A DNA stretch of 64,000 bases from Neopusillimonas maritima (GTDB lineage: Bacteria; Pseudomonadota; Gammaproteobacteria; Burkholderiales; Burkholderiaceae_B). The stretch is taken from the NCBI RefSeq assembly GCF_040930455.2, contig NZ_CP170494.1; one strand, written 5' to 3'. Shown one piece after another: positions 8,491-16,380 of the stretch (within the stretch, counting starts at the first letter, position 1; the number at the start of each line of letters is the position of its first letter). The notes beneath the pieces are model-generated. The model did not search any database and had not been told where the DNA came from. It worked only from the letters and a program-made list of their open reading frames with translations. Made by a program: the position numbers and the translations under genes.

Positions 8491-8679
8491 TCAGACTTCC
8501 GAGACCGCCACGAGGTAATCCACTTTACGGATCATCCCGCGCACCTCGGGGGTGTCGACCAACACGCGACTGCTGTTGACGCGACGCAAACCCAGACCGC
8601 GCACGGTTGCACGGTGAGATTGCTTTGTGCCAATAACAGAACGCACGAGGGTTACTTTGATTTGCTTTTGTGTCGTCAT
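8491..8679 (-). CDS. rpmD: 50S ribosomal protein L30
   Basis: Small large-subunit protein, 62 residues, of the ferredoxin-like L30 fold: IKVTLVRSVIGTKQSHRATVRGLGLRR and TPEVRGMIRKVDYLV match bacterial L30. It lies 3 bp after rpsE and 11 bp before rplO, so translation is probably coupled. Confidence 0.97.
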   Translation of the reverse strand: MTTQKQIKVTLVRSVIGTKQSHRATVRGLGLRRVNSSRVLVDTPEVRGMIRKVDYLVAVSEV

Positions 8680-8682
8680 GAC

Positions 8683-9201
8683 TTACCCCAGAATTTCTTC
8701 CACCGACTTGCCACGCTTGGCAGCGATGTCGGAGGGTGTCGAGCAGGCGCGCAAACCGTTCAGCGTAGCACGAACCAGGTTGTAGGGATTGCTTGAACCC
8801 AAGCTCTTCGCAACAACGTTGCGAACGCCCATTACTTCGAAAATAGCGCGCATGGGACCACCTGCAATCACACCAGTACCTTCGGCAGCCGGCGAGATAA
8901 GAACGGTGGATGCACCGTGCTTACCAACCACCGCATGGTGCAGCGTACCGCTTTTCAGCGGAACCTTTACCAAACCCCGGCGGGCCTGTTCCATTGCTTT
9001 TTGAACGGCAACCGGCACTTCACGGGCTTTACCTTTACCCATTCCGATGCGACCATCGCCGTCACCCACCACGGTCAGTGCTGCAAAGCTCATGGTGCGA
9101 CCACCCTTTACCACTTTGCTGACACGGTTGACCGCAATCATTTTTTCACGCAAGCCGTCGTCTTCTTTGTCGGCGGGATGCTTGCCTTGTGCTTTAGCCA
9201 T
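8683..9201 (-). CDS. rpsE: 30S ribosomal protein S5
   Basis: Small-subunit protein involved in decoding accuracy and mRNA unwinding, 172 residues. The double-stranded RNA-binding-like domain contains VNRVSKVVKGGRTMSFAALT and GDGDGRIGMGKGKAREVP, and the C-terminal domain contains GVRNVVAKSLGSSNPYNLVRAT. Normal length and operon position. Confidence 0.98.
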   Translation of the reverse strand: MAKAQGKHPADKEDDGLREKMIAVNRVSKVVKGGRTMSFAALTVVGDGDGRIGMGKGKAREVPVAVQKAMEQARRGLVKVPLKSGTLHHAVVGKHGASTVLISPAAEGTGVIAGGPMRAIFEVMGVRNVVAKSLGSSNPYNLVRATLNGLRACSTPSDIAAKRGKSVEEILG

Positions 9202-9216
9202 ATGACAATTCCTTGC

Positions 9217-9570
9217 TTAGAACTTCAGGCCGGCTTCACGCGCGGCTTCGGCCAGCGCCTTAACGCGGCCATGATAACGGAAGCCCGAGCGATCAAAAGC
9301 AACCTGCTCGATGCCAGCTGCTTTGGCTTTCTCGGCTACACGCTTGCCCACCAGTGTTGCAGCAGACACGTTGCCGCCGCTTGCCACTTCCTTGCGGACT
9401 TCTGGCTCAACGGTTGAAGCGCTGACCAGAACGCGATCACCTTCCGGCGAAATAATGTTGGCGTAAATGTGCGAATTGGAGCGGAAAACCGAGAGGCGAT
9501 GAACACGCAGCTCGGAAATTTTCCGACGGGTCGCAATTGCACGACGCAAACGGGAGACTCTTTTATCCAT
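9217..9570 (-). CDS. rplR: 50S ribosomal protein L18
   Basis: 5S rRNA-binding protein, 117 residues. RLSVFRSNSHIYANIISPEGDRVL and the C-terminal FDRSGFRYHGRVKALAEAAREAGL are the conserved L18 blocks. It lies between rplF and rpsE in the spc operon. Confidence 0.98.
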   Translation of the reverse strand: MDKRVSRLRRAIATRRKISELRVHRLSVFRSNSHIYANIISPEGDRVLVSASTVEPEVRKEVASGGNVSAATLVGKRVAEKAKAAGIEQVAFDRSGFRYHGRVKALAEAAREAGLKF

Positions 9571-9591
9571 AATTCTTCCTTGCCTGCGCGC

Positions 9592-10125
9592 TTACTTCTT
9601 CTTGGTTTCTTTGAGGACGACTGTTTCGTCACTATAACGAACGCCTTTGCCTTTGTAAGGCTCGGGTTCACGATAGGAACGAATTTCAGCCGCAACCTGA
9701 CCCACAACCTGCTTGTCCGAACCCTTCACGACGATTTCCGTCTGGGTAGGGCATTCAATTTTGACGCCCTCTGGAATAGGATGAAGCACATCGTGTGAAA
9801 AGCCCAACTGCAATTTCAGCGCGTTACCCTGAACCTGAGCGCGGTAACCCACGCCAACCAGATTCAGTTTACGTTCAAAACCCTTGCTGACACCGGTAAC
9901 CATGTTGTTGACCAGCGCGCGCACCGTGCCGGACATCGCCAGGGCATGACGTGAGTCGTTGGCAACTGCAAACGTTAATTTGCCTTCCTGTTGCTCGACT
10001 TTGACGTCGCCGGTAAGCGCTTGCGACAAGGTGCCCAATGGACCCTTAACCATGATCTGGTCGGGGTTCAATGTGATTTCGACGCCCTTGGGCAGCGTAA
10101 CGGGATACTTGGCAATACGTGACAT
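9592..10125 (-). CDS. rplF: 50S ribosomal protein L6
   Basis: Large-subunit protein near the factor-binding centre, 177 residues. It has two related alpha/beta domains. MSRIAKYPVTLPKGVEI starts the protein, and the C-terminal signature PEPYKGKGVRYSDE is intact. It is 12 bp after rpsH and in standard order. Confidence 0.98.
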   Translation of the reverse strand: MSRIAKYPVTLPKGVEITLNPDQIMVKGPLGTLSQALTGDVKVEQQEGKLTFAVANDSRHALAMSGTVRALVNNMVTGVSKGFERKLNLVGVGYRAQVQGNALKLQLGFSHDVLHPIPEGVKIECPTQTEIVVKGSDKQVVGQVAAEIRSYREPEPYKGKGVRYSDETVVLKETKKK

Positions 10126-10137
10126 ATCAATACCCCC

Positions 10138-10533
10138 TTAAGCTACGTAGCAGAGAACTTCGCCGCCAACACCCGTTGCACGGGCCTTGCGGTCGGTCAT
10201 CACGCCACGCGGAGTGGATACGATTGCCACACCCAGGCCGTTCATGACCTGGGGAATCGCGTTGCGGCCTTTGTAAATACGCAGACCTGGACGTGAGACA
10301 CGTTCAATACGTTCAATTACCGGACGGCCCGCATAATACTTGAGACCAATTTCGAGAACAGGCTTGGCCTGATCACCGGTAACTTCAAAACTGTCGATAT
10401 AGCCTTCGTCTTTCAGCACGGCAGCAATAGCTGCCTTTAGCTTCGAGGAGGGCATGCTGACCGACGTCTTGTTGACCATTTGCGCATTACGCACACGAGT
10501 CAACATGTCGGCGATGGGATCGCTCATGCTCAT
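10138..10533 (-). CDS. rpsH: 30S ribosomal protein S8
   Basis: Central-domain 16S rRNA-binding protein and, in E. coli, the translational repressor of the spc operon. It has 131 residues. Conserved blocks are DPIADMLTRVRNAQMVNK and the C-terminal GVAIVSTPRGVMTDRKAR. The N-terminus could begin at M1 or M3. It follows rpsN by 11 bp. Confidence 0.98.
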   Translation of the reverse strand: MSMSDPIADMLTRVRNAQMVNKTSVSMPSSKLKAAIAAVLKDEGYIDSFEVTGDQAKPVLEIGLKYYAGRPVIERIERVSRPGLRIYKGRNAIPQVMNGLGVAIVSTPRGVMTDRKARATGVGGEVLCYVA

Positions 10534-10544
10534 GGTGTTTTCTC

Positions 10545-10850
10545 CTACCAGCTAGCTTTAGTCATGCCAGGCACTTCGCCACGCAGCGCCATTTCGCGCA
10601 GTTTGTGACGAGTAAGCCCGAACTTGGCGTAAACGCCACGCGGACGACCAGTAACCACACAGCGATTACGCTGACGTGTGGGATTGGCATTACGAGGAAG
10701 TTTCTGCAATTGCAAACGCGCCTGGTAACGCTCTTCGTCTGACTTGGACTGATCGTCGATGATCGTCTTCAGTGCAGCGCGCTTGGCAGCATACTTTTCA
10801 GCCAGCTTGGCACGTTTAATGTCGCGATTAATCAGTGAAAGTTTAGCCAC
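10545..10850 (-). CDS. rpsN: 30S ribosomal protein S14 (zinc-independent form)
   Basis: 101-residue long form of S14. It lacks the CxxC pairs of the short zinc form and has RNRCVVTGRPRGVYAKFGLTRHKLREMA near the C-terminus. It sits between rplE and rpsH, as usual in proteobacteria. Confidence 0.98.
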   Translation of the reverse strand: MAKLSLINRDIKRAKLAEKYAAKRAALKTIIDDQSKSDEERYQARLQLQKLPRNANPTRQRNRCVVTGRPRGVYAKFGLTRHKLREMALRGEVPGMTKASW

Positions 10851-10861
10851 GTCATCGCCCC

Positions 10862-11401
10862 TTAGTTACGAAACGGGAAGCTGAAGGCGGTAAGCAGTGC
10901 CTTGGCTTCGTCGTCGGTCTTGGCAGTGGTGGTAATGCTGATGTTCAGCCCGCGCACCGCGTCGATCTTGTCATATTCAATTTCAGGGAAAATGATTTGC
11001 TCTTTAACCCCGACGTTGTAGTTACCCCGGCCATCGAATGCACGACCCGAAATACCGCGGAAGTCGCGTACACGAGGCAACGCAACTGCAACCAGACGGT
11101 CGAGGAATTCATACATACGGCGGCCACGCAGCGTGACCATGCAGCCGATGGGGTAGTTGTCGCGAATCTTGAAACCCGCGATGGATTTGCGTGTTTTGGT
11201 GATCACGGCTTTCTGACCAGCAATTTTCGACAGGTCGGAAACGGCGTGTTCGATGACTTTTTTGTCGGCCACGGCCTCAGATACACCCATATTCAGAGTG
11301 ATCTTGGTGATACGCGGCACTTCCATCACGCTTTTGTAGCCAAACTTGGCTTGCAGGTCGGCAGTGACCTTATTGCGATAATACTCTTGTAAACGAGCCA
11401 T
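10862..11401 (-). CDS. rplE: 50S ribosomal protein L5
   Basis: 5S rRNA-binding protein of the central protuberance, 179 residues. Landmarks are VPRITKITLNMGVSEAVADKK, AGFKIRDNYPIGCMVTLRG and, at the C-terminus, ISITTTAKTDDEAKALL. Normal length. In E. coli the start of this gene is the S8 regulatory site; that site was not modelled here. Confidence 0.98.
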   Translation of the reverse strand: MARLQEYYRNKVTADLQAKFGYKSVMEVPRITKITLNMGVSEAVADKKVIEHAVSDLSKIAGQKAVITKTRKSIAGFKIRDNYPIGCMVTLRGRRMYEFLDRLVAVALPRVRDFRGISGRAFDGRGNYNVGVKEQIIFPEIEYDKIDAVRGLNISITTTAKTDDEAKALLTAFSFPFRN

Positions 11402-11412
11402 TTTGTCGCCCC

Positions 11413-11733
11413 TTACGCTTTAGCGCCAACGACTGCGCCGCTGGAACGAAAAACACGAACTTTGCGGCCATCGACATCTTTTACACCAACGCGATCGGCT
11501 TTGCCGCTTTCGGGGTTGTAAATAGCCACATTCGAAATATGAATGGGCATGGTTTTGTCGATAATGCCGCCCTGGGAACCCGCCATGGGGTTAGGCTTGA
11601 CATGCTTCTTAACGACGTTAATGCCTTCGACCAGAACGTGATCGGCATCAATGCGCTGAAGTACGGTGCCACGACGCTTTTTGTCGCGACCGGTCAAAAC
11701 AATGACTTCGTCGCCTTTACGAATTTTTTCCAT
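11413..11733 (-). CDS. rplX: 50S ribosomal protein L24
   Basis: Early-assembly large-subunit protein with a KOW motif (KGDEVIVLTGRDKKRRGTV), 106 residues. Conserved downstream block: VEGINVVKKHVKPNP. It follows rplN by 9 bp. Confidence 0.98.
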   Translation of the reverse strand: MEKIRKGDEVIVLTGRDKKRRGTVLQRIDADHVLVEGINVVKKHVKPNPMAGSQGGIIDKTMPIHISNVAIYNPESGKADRVGVKDVDGRKVRVFRSSGAVVGAKA

Positions 11734-11742
11734 GATCGCTCC

Positions 11743-12111
11743 TTACAGCACTTCTGGGGCCAGCGACACGATCTTCATGAACTTCTCTGTACGCAATTCG
11801 CGCGTAACAGGACCGAAGATGCGGGTGCCGATGGGTTCCAGCTTGGCATTGAGCAATACTGCGGCGTTGCCGCCAAACTTGATCAACGAGCCGTCTTTAC
11901 GACGTACGCCCTTGGCGGTACGAACCACCACAGCGTTATAAATTTCGCCTTTCTTGACGCGTCCGCGCGGAGCCGCTTCTTTGACGCTGACTTTGATAAC
12001 GTCGCCAATAGCGGCATAACGGCGCTTGGAGCCGCCCAACACCTTGATGCACATGACAGAGCGTGCACCCGTGTTATCGGCCACGTCCAGCGTGGTCTGC
12101 ATTTGTATCAT
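11743..12111 (-). CDS. rplN: 50S ribosomal protein L14, first gene of the spc unit
   Basis: 122-residue large-subunit interface protein. MIQMQTTLDVADNTGARSVMC, VKEAAPRGRVKKGE and IFGPVTRELRTEKFMKIVSLAPEVL are diagnostic. In the canonical S10-spc order rpsQ would lie immediately upstream. Here the upstream neighbour is maiA, and rpsQ is 33 kb away. A sigma70-type promoter at 12259 drives it independently. Confidence 0.98.
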   Translation of the reverse strand: MIQMQTTLDVADNTGARSVMCIKVLGGSKRRYAAIGDVIKVSVKEAAPRGRVKKGEIYNAVVVRTAKGVRRKDGSLIKFGGNAAVLLNAKLEPIGTRIFGPVTRELRTEKFMKIVSLAPEVL

Positions 12112-12258
12112 GATTGTTCCTGTGCCAACTTAATTACGTTTTTGCCAACAATTGACGAAAAACCTAATCAGTTTTGGTCCCGTCAGGTTCAAAATGAACC
12201 CTGGGTTGAAATCTTGCCTAATAACGAGTTCTTGCCGATTTGATTCAGCAAGTTTTCT

Positions 12259-12287
12259 AGTATAACCCGTTAATGAAAATTACGCAA
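12259..12287 (-). promoter_or_regulatory. Sigma70-type promoter of the spc-alpha operon
   Basis: On the minus strand TTGCGT (12282-12287) is spaced by 17 bp from TATACT (12259-12264). This is a near-consensus promoter whose transcript would start near 12252 and have a leader of about 140 nt before rplN. The leader contains a short inverted repeat, GGTTCA-AAA-TGAACC (12186-12200). Confidence 0.75.
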
Positions 12288-12305
12288 GGACTATTTCTGA
12301 ATTTA

Positions 12306-12339
12306 AAACAGCGCTGCGACCAGACGCGCAGCGCTGTTT
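12306..12339 (-). terminator. Terminator after maiA
   Basis: A perfect 13-bp stem, AAACAGCGCTGCG (12306-12318) with CGCAGCGCTGTTT (12327-12339), encloses an 8-base loop. On the minus strand the stem is followed by a further T and then AAAT. It stops maiA transcription just upstream of the spc promoter at 12287. Confidence 0.75.
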
Positions 12340-12378
12340 GGGCGGGGGCCCCGGAATGGATCAGGGGCACCCCAAAGT

Positions 12379-13131
12379 TTAATATTTGCCCGACAACAAT
12401 GCGCCTGCGTTTGGCACTTTGCGTTCCAGTTCAAGCACTTTCAGCATCTGATACACCGTGCTGATCGCTGCGGTAGTCACAGGCAGGCCCAGACGGTCTT
12501 CAACTTGCTGCACCGATTGGAACGACGGCATTTGTACGCAAGCCGACAACACCACCGCATCGACGCCCGAGGTGTTCACCTTCTTGACATGCTCGGCCGG
12601 CGCCAACGGATCCTGACGACCCACTTCCAGGTTGTCGGGAATTTCCAGGGAAACCGCATCGTGCACTTCTATTCCTTCGTTTTCGATGTAATCGACCACC
12701 AATTGTGTTAGCGGCTTCATATAAGGCGTAAGAATAGAAACTTTCTTCGCGCCCATCACTTTCAGGCCCTCAACCAATGCACCTGCGCTGGAAACAACCG
12801 GAGCGGCCCCACCGTTTGCAACGGTGGCTTCATGCAAACGCTTTTCCGACTGGCGGTGATAACCCAGGCCCATGCTCATAATAGCCACCAGGCAGGCATA
12901 ACCAAGTACGTCGACACGTGCATCAGACAACTCGAGGGCGCAACGATCGGAGTCGCGATCCATGGCTTCGAGTTCTTCTTTGGTCACCTTCTTCATCCGC
13001 ATGCGGCTGGAATGAAACGTAAAACGCTCGGGGAAATGCGCTTCACGGCTACGCAGCATGAGCGGAATTTCCGTTTCCATTGTGGTGTTGGAGCTGGGCA
13101 CAATTTGGCCGATACGATAGTTACGTGACAT
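12379..13131 (-). CDS. maiA: Maleate cis-trans isomerase
   Basis: Converts maleate to fumarate; member of the Asp/Glu racemase superfamily, 250 residues. The start GQIVPSSNTTMETEIP, the segment RFTFHSSRMRMK, and the catalytic cysteine pair C80 (GYACLVAIMSMG) and C198 (LSACVQMP) match characterised maleate isomerases such as that of Alcaligenes faecalis. The enzyme ends nicotinate (maleamate) pathways and some gentisate pathways. It is a single gene, divergent from a LysR gene at 13263, with a terminator behind it. Other candidate maleamate-pathway genes lie at 32-40 kb. Confidence 0.92.
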   Translation of the reverse strand: MSRNYRIGQIVPSSNTTMETEIPLMLRSREAHFPERFTFHSSRMRMKKVTKEELEAMDRDSDRCALELSDARVDVLGYACLVAIMSMGLGYHRQSEKRLHEATVANGGAAPVVSSAGALVEGLKVMGAKKVSILTPYMKPLTQLVVDYIENEGIEVHDAVSLEIPDNLEVGRQDPLAPAEHVKKVNTSGVDAVVLSACVQMPSFQSVQQVEDRLGLPVTTAAISTVYQMLKVLELERKVPNAGALLSGKY

Positions 13132-13170
13132 GGAAGTTCACCTTATATAATGAGTTAAGTCTGTTTCATC

Positions 13171-13189
13171 ATCGCCGATTTCCGGCGAT
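13171..13189. promoter_or_regulatory. Inverted repeat in the maiA-LysR divergent region
   Basis: ATCGCCG (13171-13177) and CGGCGAT (13183-13189) are separated by five bases. It lies about 40 bp upstream of a minus-strand -10-like TATATA near 13145, a typical distance for an activator of the LysR type. The neighbouring LysR gene at 13263 is the natural candidate to bind it. Confidence 0.45.
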
Positions 13190-13262
13190 TAAACCAATAT
13201 TCATTTCGTCTTGCGCACCATGTTTTACCTATAAACGCGGCACTTGAACCTTAACCGCCCAC

Positions 13263-14144
13263 ATGGAATTTCGCCAATTACGCTACTTCACCGCGCTAGC
13301 AGAAGAACTTAACTTTACCCGCGCCGCCGAACGTTTGCACATTTCCCAGCCCCCGCTCAGTGCCCAAATTGCACAGCTGGAAGAAGAGTTGGGCGTGAAA
13401 CTGTTTTACCGCAACAGCCGAAAAGTAGAGCTCACCGATGCCGGCGCCGCCTTCCTGCAAGATGTGCGCACTATACAAAGCCGCCTGAAGGACGCCGTGC
13501 AGCGTGTGCAAAATATACATAGCGGGCTGGCCGGCCGGGTGGAAATCGGGCTTTCCGGGTCCCATTTCCTGGGACCCTTGCCCCAGTTTATCAGCGACCT
13601 GGCGCAATCACACCCCGAGATCGACGTGGTGTTGAACGAAATGGCCCCCAACGACCAAATCGACGCCTTGCGTGAGCAGCGCATCGACATCAGCATTTCG
13701 CGCCAGTCGGTCGACGACGAATTCCTGTGCAGCCGCCTGTTATGGCCCGATCCGCTACTGGTGGCCATGCCCAAAAAGCACCCATTGGCTCAGCACGCTG
13801 CGATTCAGCTGCCGCAACTGGCCAATGAGCGCTTCATTATGCTGCGACGCGAAACGTCACGATTCGCGGAAAAATTGTTCAACGCGTGTATTGCCGACGG
13901 CTTCACACCCCGAGTTACCCACACTGTTGCAGAGGTACCGGCCCAGCTTAGCCTGGTGAGCGCGGGGCTGGGGGTTGCCGTGGTTCCATCGTCCACCCGC
14001 AACTACCAGCCGAACACGCTGCACTTTAGCCCGCTTGCACACCCCAGCCTTCAGGCCCACGTGCATGCCGTCATCCGAAAAGACCACCGGAAAGCGGCAA
14101 TCGATACTGTTTTGGAACTGCTTCAGTCGAATGTGTCGTCGTAA
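13263..14144 (+). CDS. LysR-family regulator, likely controls maiA
   Basis: 293 residues with the N-terminal winged helix-turn-helix MEFRQLRYFTALAEELNFTRAAERLHISQPPLS (about 1-60) and a periplasmic-binding-like effector domain (about 88-290). The CbnR/CatR-type N-terminus is typical of aromatic-pathway activators. It is divergent from maiA across 131 bp that hold an inverted repeat. The sequence CTTGAACCTT (13243-13252) just before its start also occurs in the palindrome upstream of the orphan binding protein. Its 3' end overlaps the next LysR gene by 22 bp. Confidence 0.93.
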   Translation: MEFRQLRYFTALAEELNFTRAAERLHISQPPLSAQIAQLEEELGVKLFYRNSRKVELTDAGAAFLQDVRTIQSRLKDAVQRVQNIHSGLAGRVEIGLSGSHFLGPLPQFISDLAQSHPEIDVVLNEMAPNDQIDALREQRIDISISRQSVDDEFLCSRLLWPDPLLVAMPKKHPLAQHAAIQLPQLANERFIMLRRETSRFAEKLFNACIADGFTPRVTHTVAEVPAQLSLVSAGLGVAVVPSSTRNYQPNTLHFSPLAHPSLQAHVHAVIRKDHRKAAIDTVLELLQSNVSS

Positions 14145-15073
14145 GTGTCGTCATACTCGCGGGCCGCTTCCCGCATACACTCCAATGCGCACTCGATCGA
14201 GCGGGGGAAAATTTCGTCGCGGCGCCAATACATAGACACAGACCCAAAGCCTTTCAAATCGACCGGCAAAATGCGCAGCAGCTTCATCCGGTTCAGCATC
14301 AATGTGGTCCGGTACGAGGCCGTTCCAATAATGTCACTATGGTTCAGCAGCGTTACATTGGCAATGACCGAATTTGACTCTATGTAGTTAGAGGGCAGTA
14401 CGCGCCCCGCATTCGCCAATGCCGCCTCAAGCGCGTTACGCACCGGCGTTTGACGCGGCCACACGATCCAGCGATAACGCAACACGTCGTCCCAGCCGAT
14501 TTCTTCGTGCCCGAACAACGGGTGCCCCGGACGCGCCACCAACACCACGGGTTCGGTATACAGCAATTCGGAGCGAATCAGTGTGTGATCAATGGTTTTC
14601 TGCGCAGTTCGGCCGATCACCAGATCCAGATCGCCCTGCGCCAATTGCGTGAGCAGGCGATCCATCGTGCCTTCCACCAGATCGATGCGCAGCTCGGGCA
14701 TCTGCTGCGCCATTGCCAGAATCGCGCGCGGCGCCGTTTCCGAGGCCGCCGCCCCCGACGCACCAACTACCACGCGACCTGCGCCCCCTTCACGCAGCAA
14801 CGCCATGTCATCCACCGCCCGATTCAATTGCGCCTCAACCCGACGGGCATGCTCAATTAACACCCAACCATGTTCAGTTGGCGTCAGTCCCCGTGCGTGG
14901 CGCTCGAACAGCGTCAAGCCAATATCCGTTTCCAGATCGCGCAACCATTTCGATAAAGCCGGCTGAGTCGTGTTCAACACGGTTGCGGAATGACTGAGGT
15001 TGCGCGTTTGCGCCAAACTGAGCAAAAAACGCAGGTTGCGCAAACGGATGCGATCGGTCCAGTCGGTTGCCAT
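14123..15073 (-). CDS. LysR-family regulator, likely controls the second dioxygenase operon
   Basis: 316 residues. The helix-turn-helix region (about 10-70) contains RFLLSLAQTRNLSHSATVLNTTQPALSKWL, followed by an effector domain with VVVGASGAAASETAPRAI. The Thr-Gln-Pro-Ala-Leu-Ser-Lys pattern is shared with PcaQ/GbpR-like regulators. An acidic tail (EYDDTYDDTFD) is unusual but short. It is divergent from the gentisate-dioxygenase-like gene at 15165, so control of that operon is the simplest inference. Confidence 0.92.
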   Translation of the reverse strand: MATDWTDRIRLRNLRFLLSLAQTRNLSHSATVLNTTQPALSKWLRDLETDIGLTLFERHARGLTPTEHGWVLIEHARRVEAQLNRAVDDMALLREGGAGRVVVGASGAAASETAPRAILAMAQQMPELRIDLVEGTMDRLLTQLAQGDLDLVIGRTAQKTIDHTLIRSELLYTEPVVLVARPGHPLFGHEEIGWDDVLRYRWIVWPRQTPVRNALEAALANAGRVLPSNYIESNSVIANVTLLNHSDIIGTASYRTTLMLNRMKLLRILPVDLKGFGSVSMYWRRDEIFPRSIECALECMREAAREYDDTYDDTFD

Positions 15074-15133
15074 GGCAGAGAAAACCCTTGTCTCAGCGAA
15101 TCAAAAACGGTAAAGTCTTCGAAAATTACTCAT

Positions 15134-15145
15134 ATTTTATAAAAT
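15134..15145. promoter_or_regulatory. AT palindrome before the second dioxygenase operon
   Basis: ATTTTATAAAAT is a perfect 12-bp palindrome 19 bp upstream of the dioxygenase start and within the 91-bp LysR divergent gap. It may be part of the promoter or an operator half-site. AT-rich palindromes arise easily by chance, so confidence is low. Confidence 0.3.
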
Positions 15146-15164
15146 CCTCTTGCTGGAGGCTCCC

Positions 15165-16298
15165 ATGAAATCTGCCGCACGTGAACATAACAACTTCCGG
15201 GAAGACGTTCTCGGACGCGCCAATGTTGAAGACACGCCTGAACTGCTTCACTATTATGACGAACTGGATCGCTTAAATACAGCCGCCCTCTGGACGGTCG
15301 CCAATAAAATCGAACCCTGGTTTCCGCAATCGTCATCGGAGCCCGTTATTTGGCGCTACCGCGACTTGCGTGAGCATGTTTTGCGCTCCGTCGACCTGGT
15401 TTCCCCTGAAAAAGCCGGCCGACGCGTTGTCTACCTGAACAACCCCGGGCGCCAGGACGTCGCCGCGGCAGTCGGCTGGCTCTATTCCGGCCTGCAAGTC
15501 ATGCATCCCGGCGAGTTGGCCTCGGCGCACGCCCACTCAGCCAGTGCCCTGCGTTTTATTATGGAAGGCAGCGGCGCTTACACGATTGTCGACGGCCACA
15601 AAATGACACTGGGCGCGAATGATTTCGTGCTCACGCCAAACGGTACCTGGCATGAACACGGCGTAAGTGAAGACGGCACCCCTTGCATATGGCAAGACGG
15701 CCTGGACATCCCCCTGATGAACGCACTGGAAGCCAACTTCTATGTGGTGCACCCTGATCTGCAGCAGGCGGTCACCCACCCGGTTGACGACAGTACTGCC
15801 ACCTGGGGCGGCACGGGCCTGGTACCCGCCGACGACAAATGGACCCATGCTTATTCGCCGCTACTGAAGTACGAATGGGCTCCCACCTACGAGGCCCTGT
15901 CCAATTACGCCAAAGTCACCGACGGCTCACCGTACGACGGCGTCCTCATGAATTACGTGAACCCGAAAACAGGCGGCCCCGTCATGCAAACCATTGGTGC
16001 CAGCATGCAAATGCTGCGCCCGGGTGAACACACCAAAGCACACCGCCACACGGGCAGTTATATCTACCAGGTTGCCAAAGGCAAAGGTTATTCCATTATT
16101 AATGGCAAACGTTTTGACTGGCAGGAACGCGATATTTTCTGTGTGCCGTCCTGGATGTTGCACGAACATGCCAATGCCAGCGAATCGGAAGATGCCTGCC
16201 TGTTCTGCTTCAACGATTTACCCGTGATGAAATCACTGGGCCTGTATCGCGAAGAAGCACTGAAAGAAAATGGCGGTCATCAGCCCATTCTTGATTGA
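15165..16298 (+). CDS. Gentisate 1,2-dioxygenase-like bicupin (second copy)
   Basis: Fe(II) bicupin ring-cleavage dioxygenase of the gentisate/salicylate/1-hydroxy-2-naphthoate group, 377 residues. In the N-terminal cupin H122, H124 (AHAHSASALRF) and H163 (GTWHEHG) fit the metal triad. The C-terminal cupin keeps a similar KAHRHTGSYIYQV motif. ATG at 15165 follows GGAGG by 5 bp; a TTG five codons earlier is less likely. It differs clearly from the copy at 25315, so it may accept another substrate such as a substituted gentisate or salicylate. It heads an operon with an FAH hydrolase, nitrilase and GntR regulator. Confidence 0.82.
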   Translation: MKSAAREHNNFREDVLGRANVEDTPELLHYYDELDRLNTAALWTVANKIEPWFPQSSSEPVIWRYRDLREHVLRSVDLVSPEKAGRRVVYLNNPGRQDVAAAVGWLYSGLQVMHPGELASAHAHSASALRFIMEGSGAYTIVDGHKMTLGANDFVLTPNGTWHEHGVSEDGTPCIWQDGLDIPLMNALEANFYVVHPDLQQAVTHPVDDSTATWGGTGLVPADDKWTHAYSPLLKYEWAPTYEALSNYAKVTDGSPYDGVLMNYVNPKTGGPVMQTIGASMQMLRPGEHTKAHRHTGSYIYQVAKGKGYSIINGKRFDWQERDIFCVPSWMLHEHANASESEDACLFCFNDLPVMKSLGLYREEALKENGGHQPILD

Positions 16299-16380
16299 TT
16301 CGAAAACCTGAAACCGGTCGGCGCCGTTTTTCCGAAGGTGCCGTCTCCTATTATTTTTTAGCTTAAGAAAAGGATTATTC

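Noticed and set aside
12186..12200. GGTTCA-AAA-TGAACC as a regulator site shared with the 3107 palindrome
   Set aside because: The arms differ from CTTGAA/TTCAAG, and it lies inside the spc leader, so it is more likely a small leader stem or chance symmetry.
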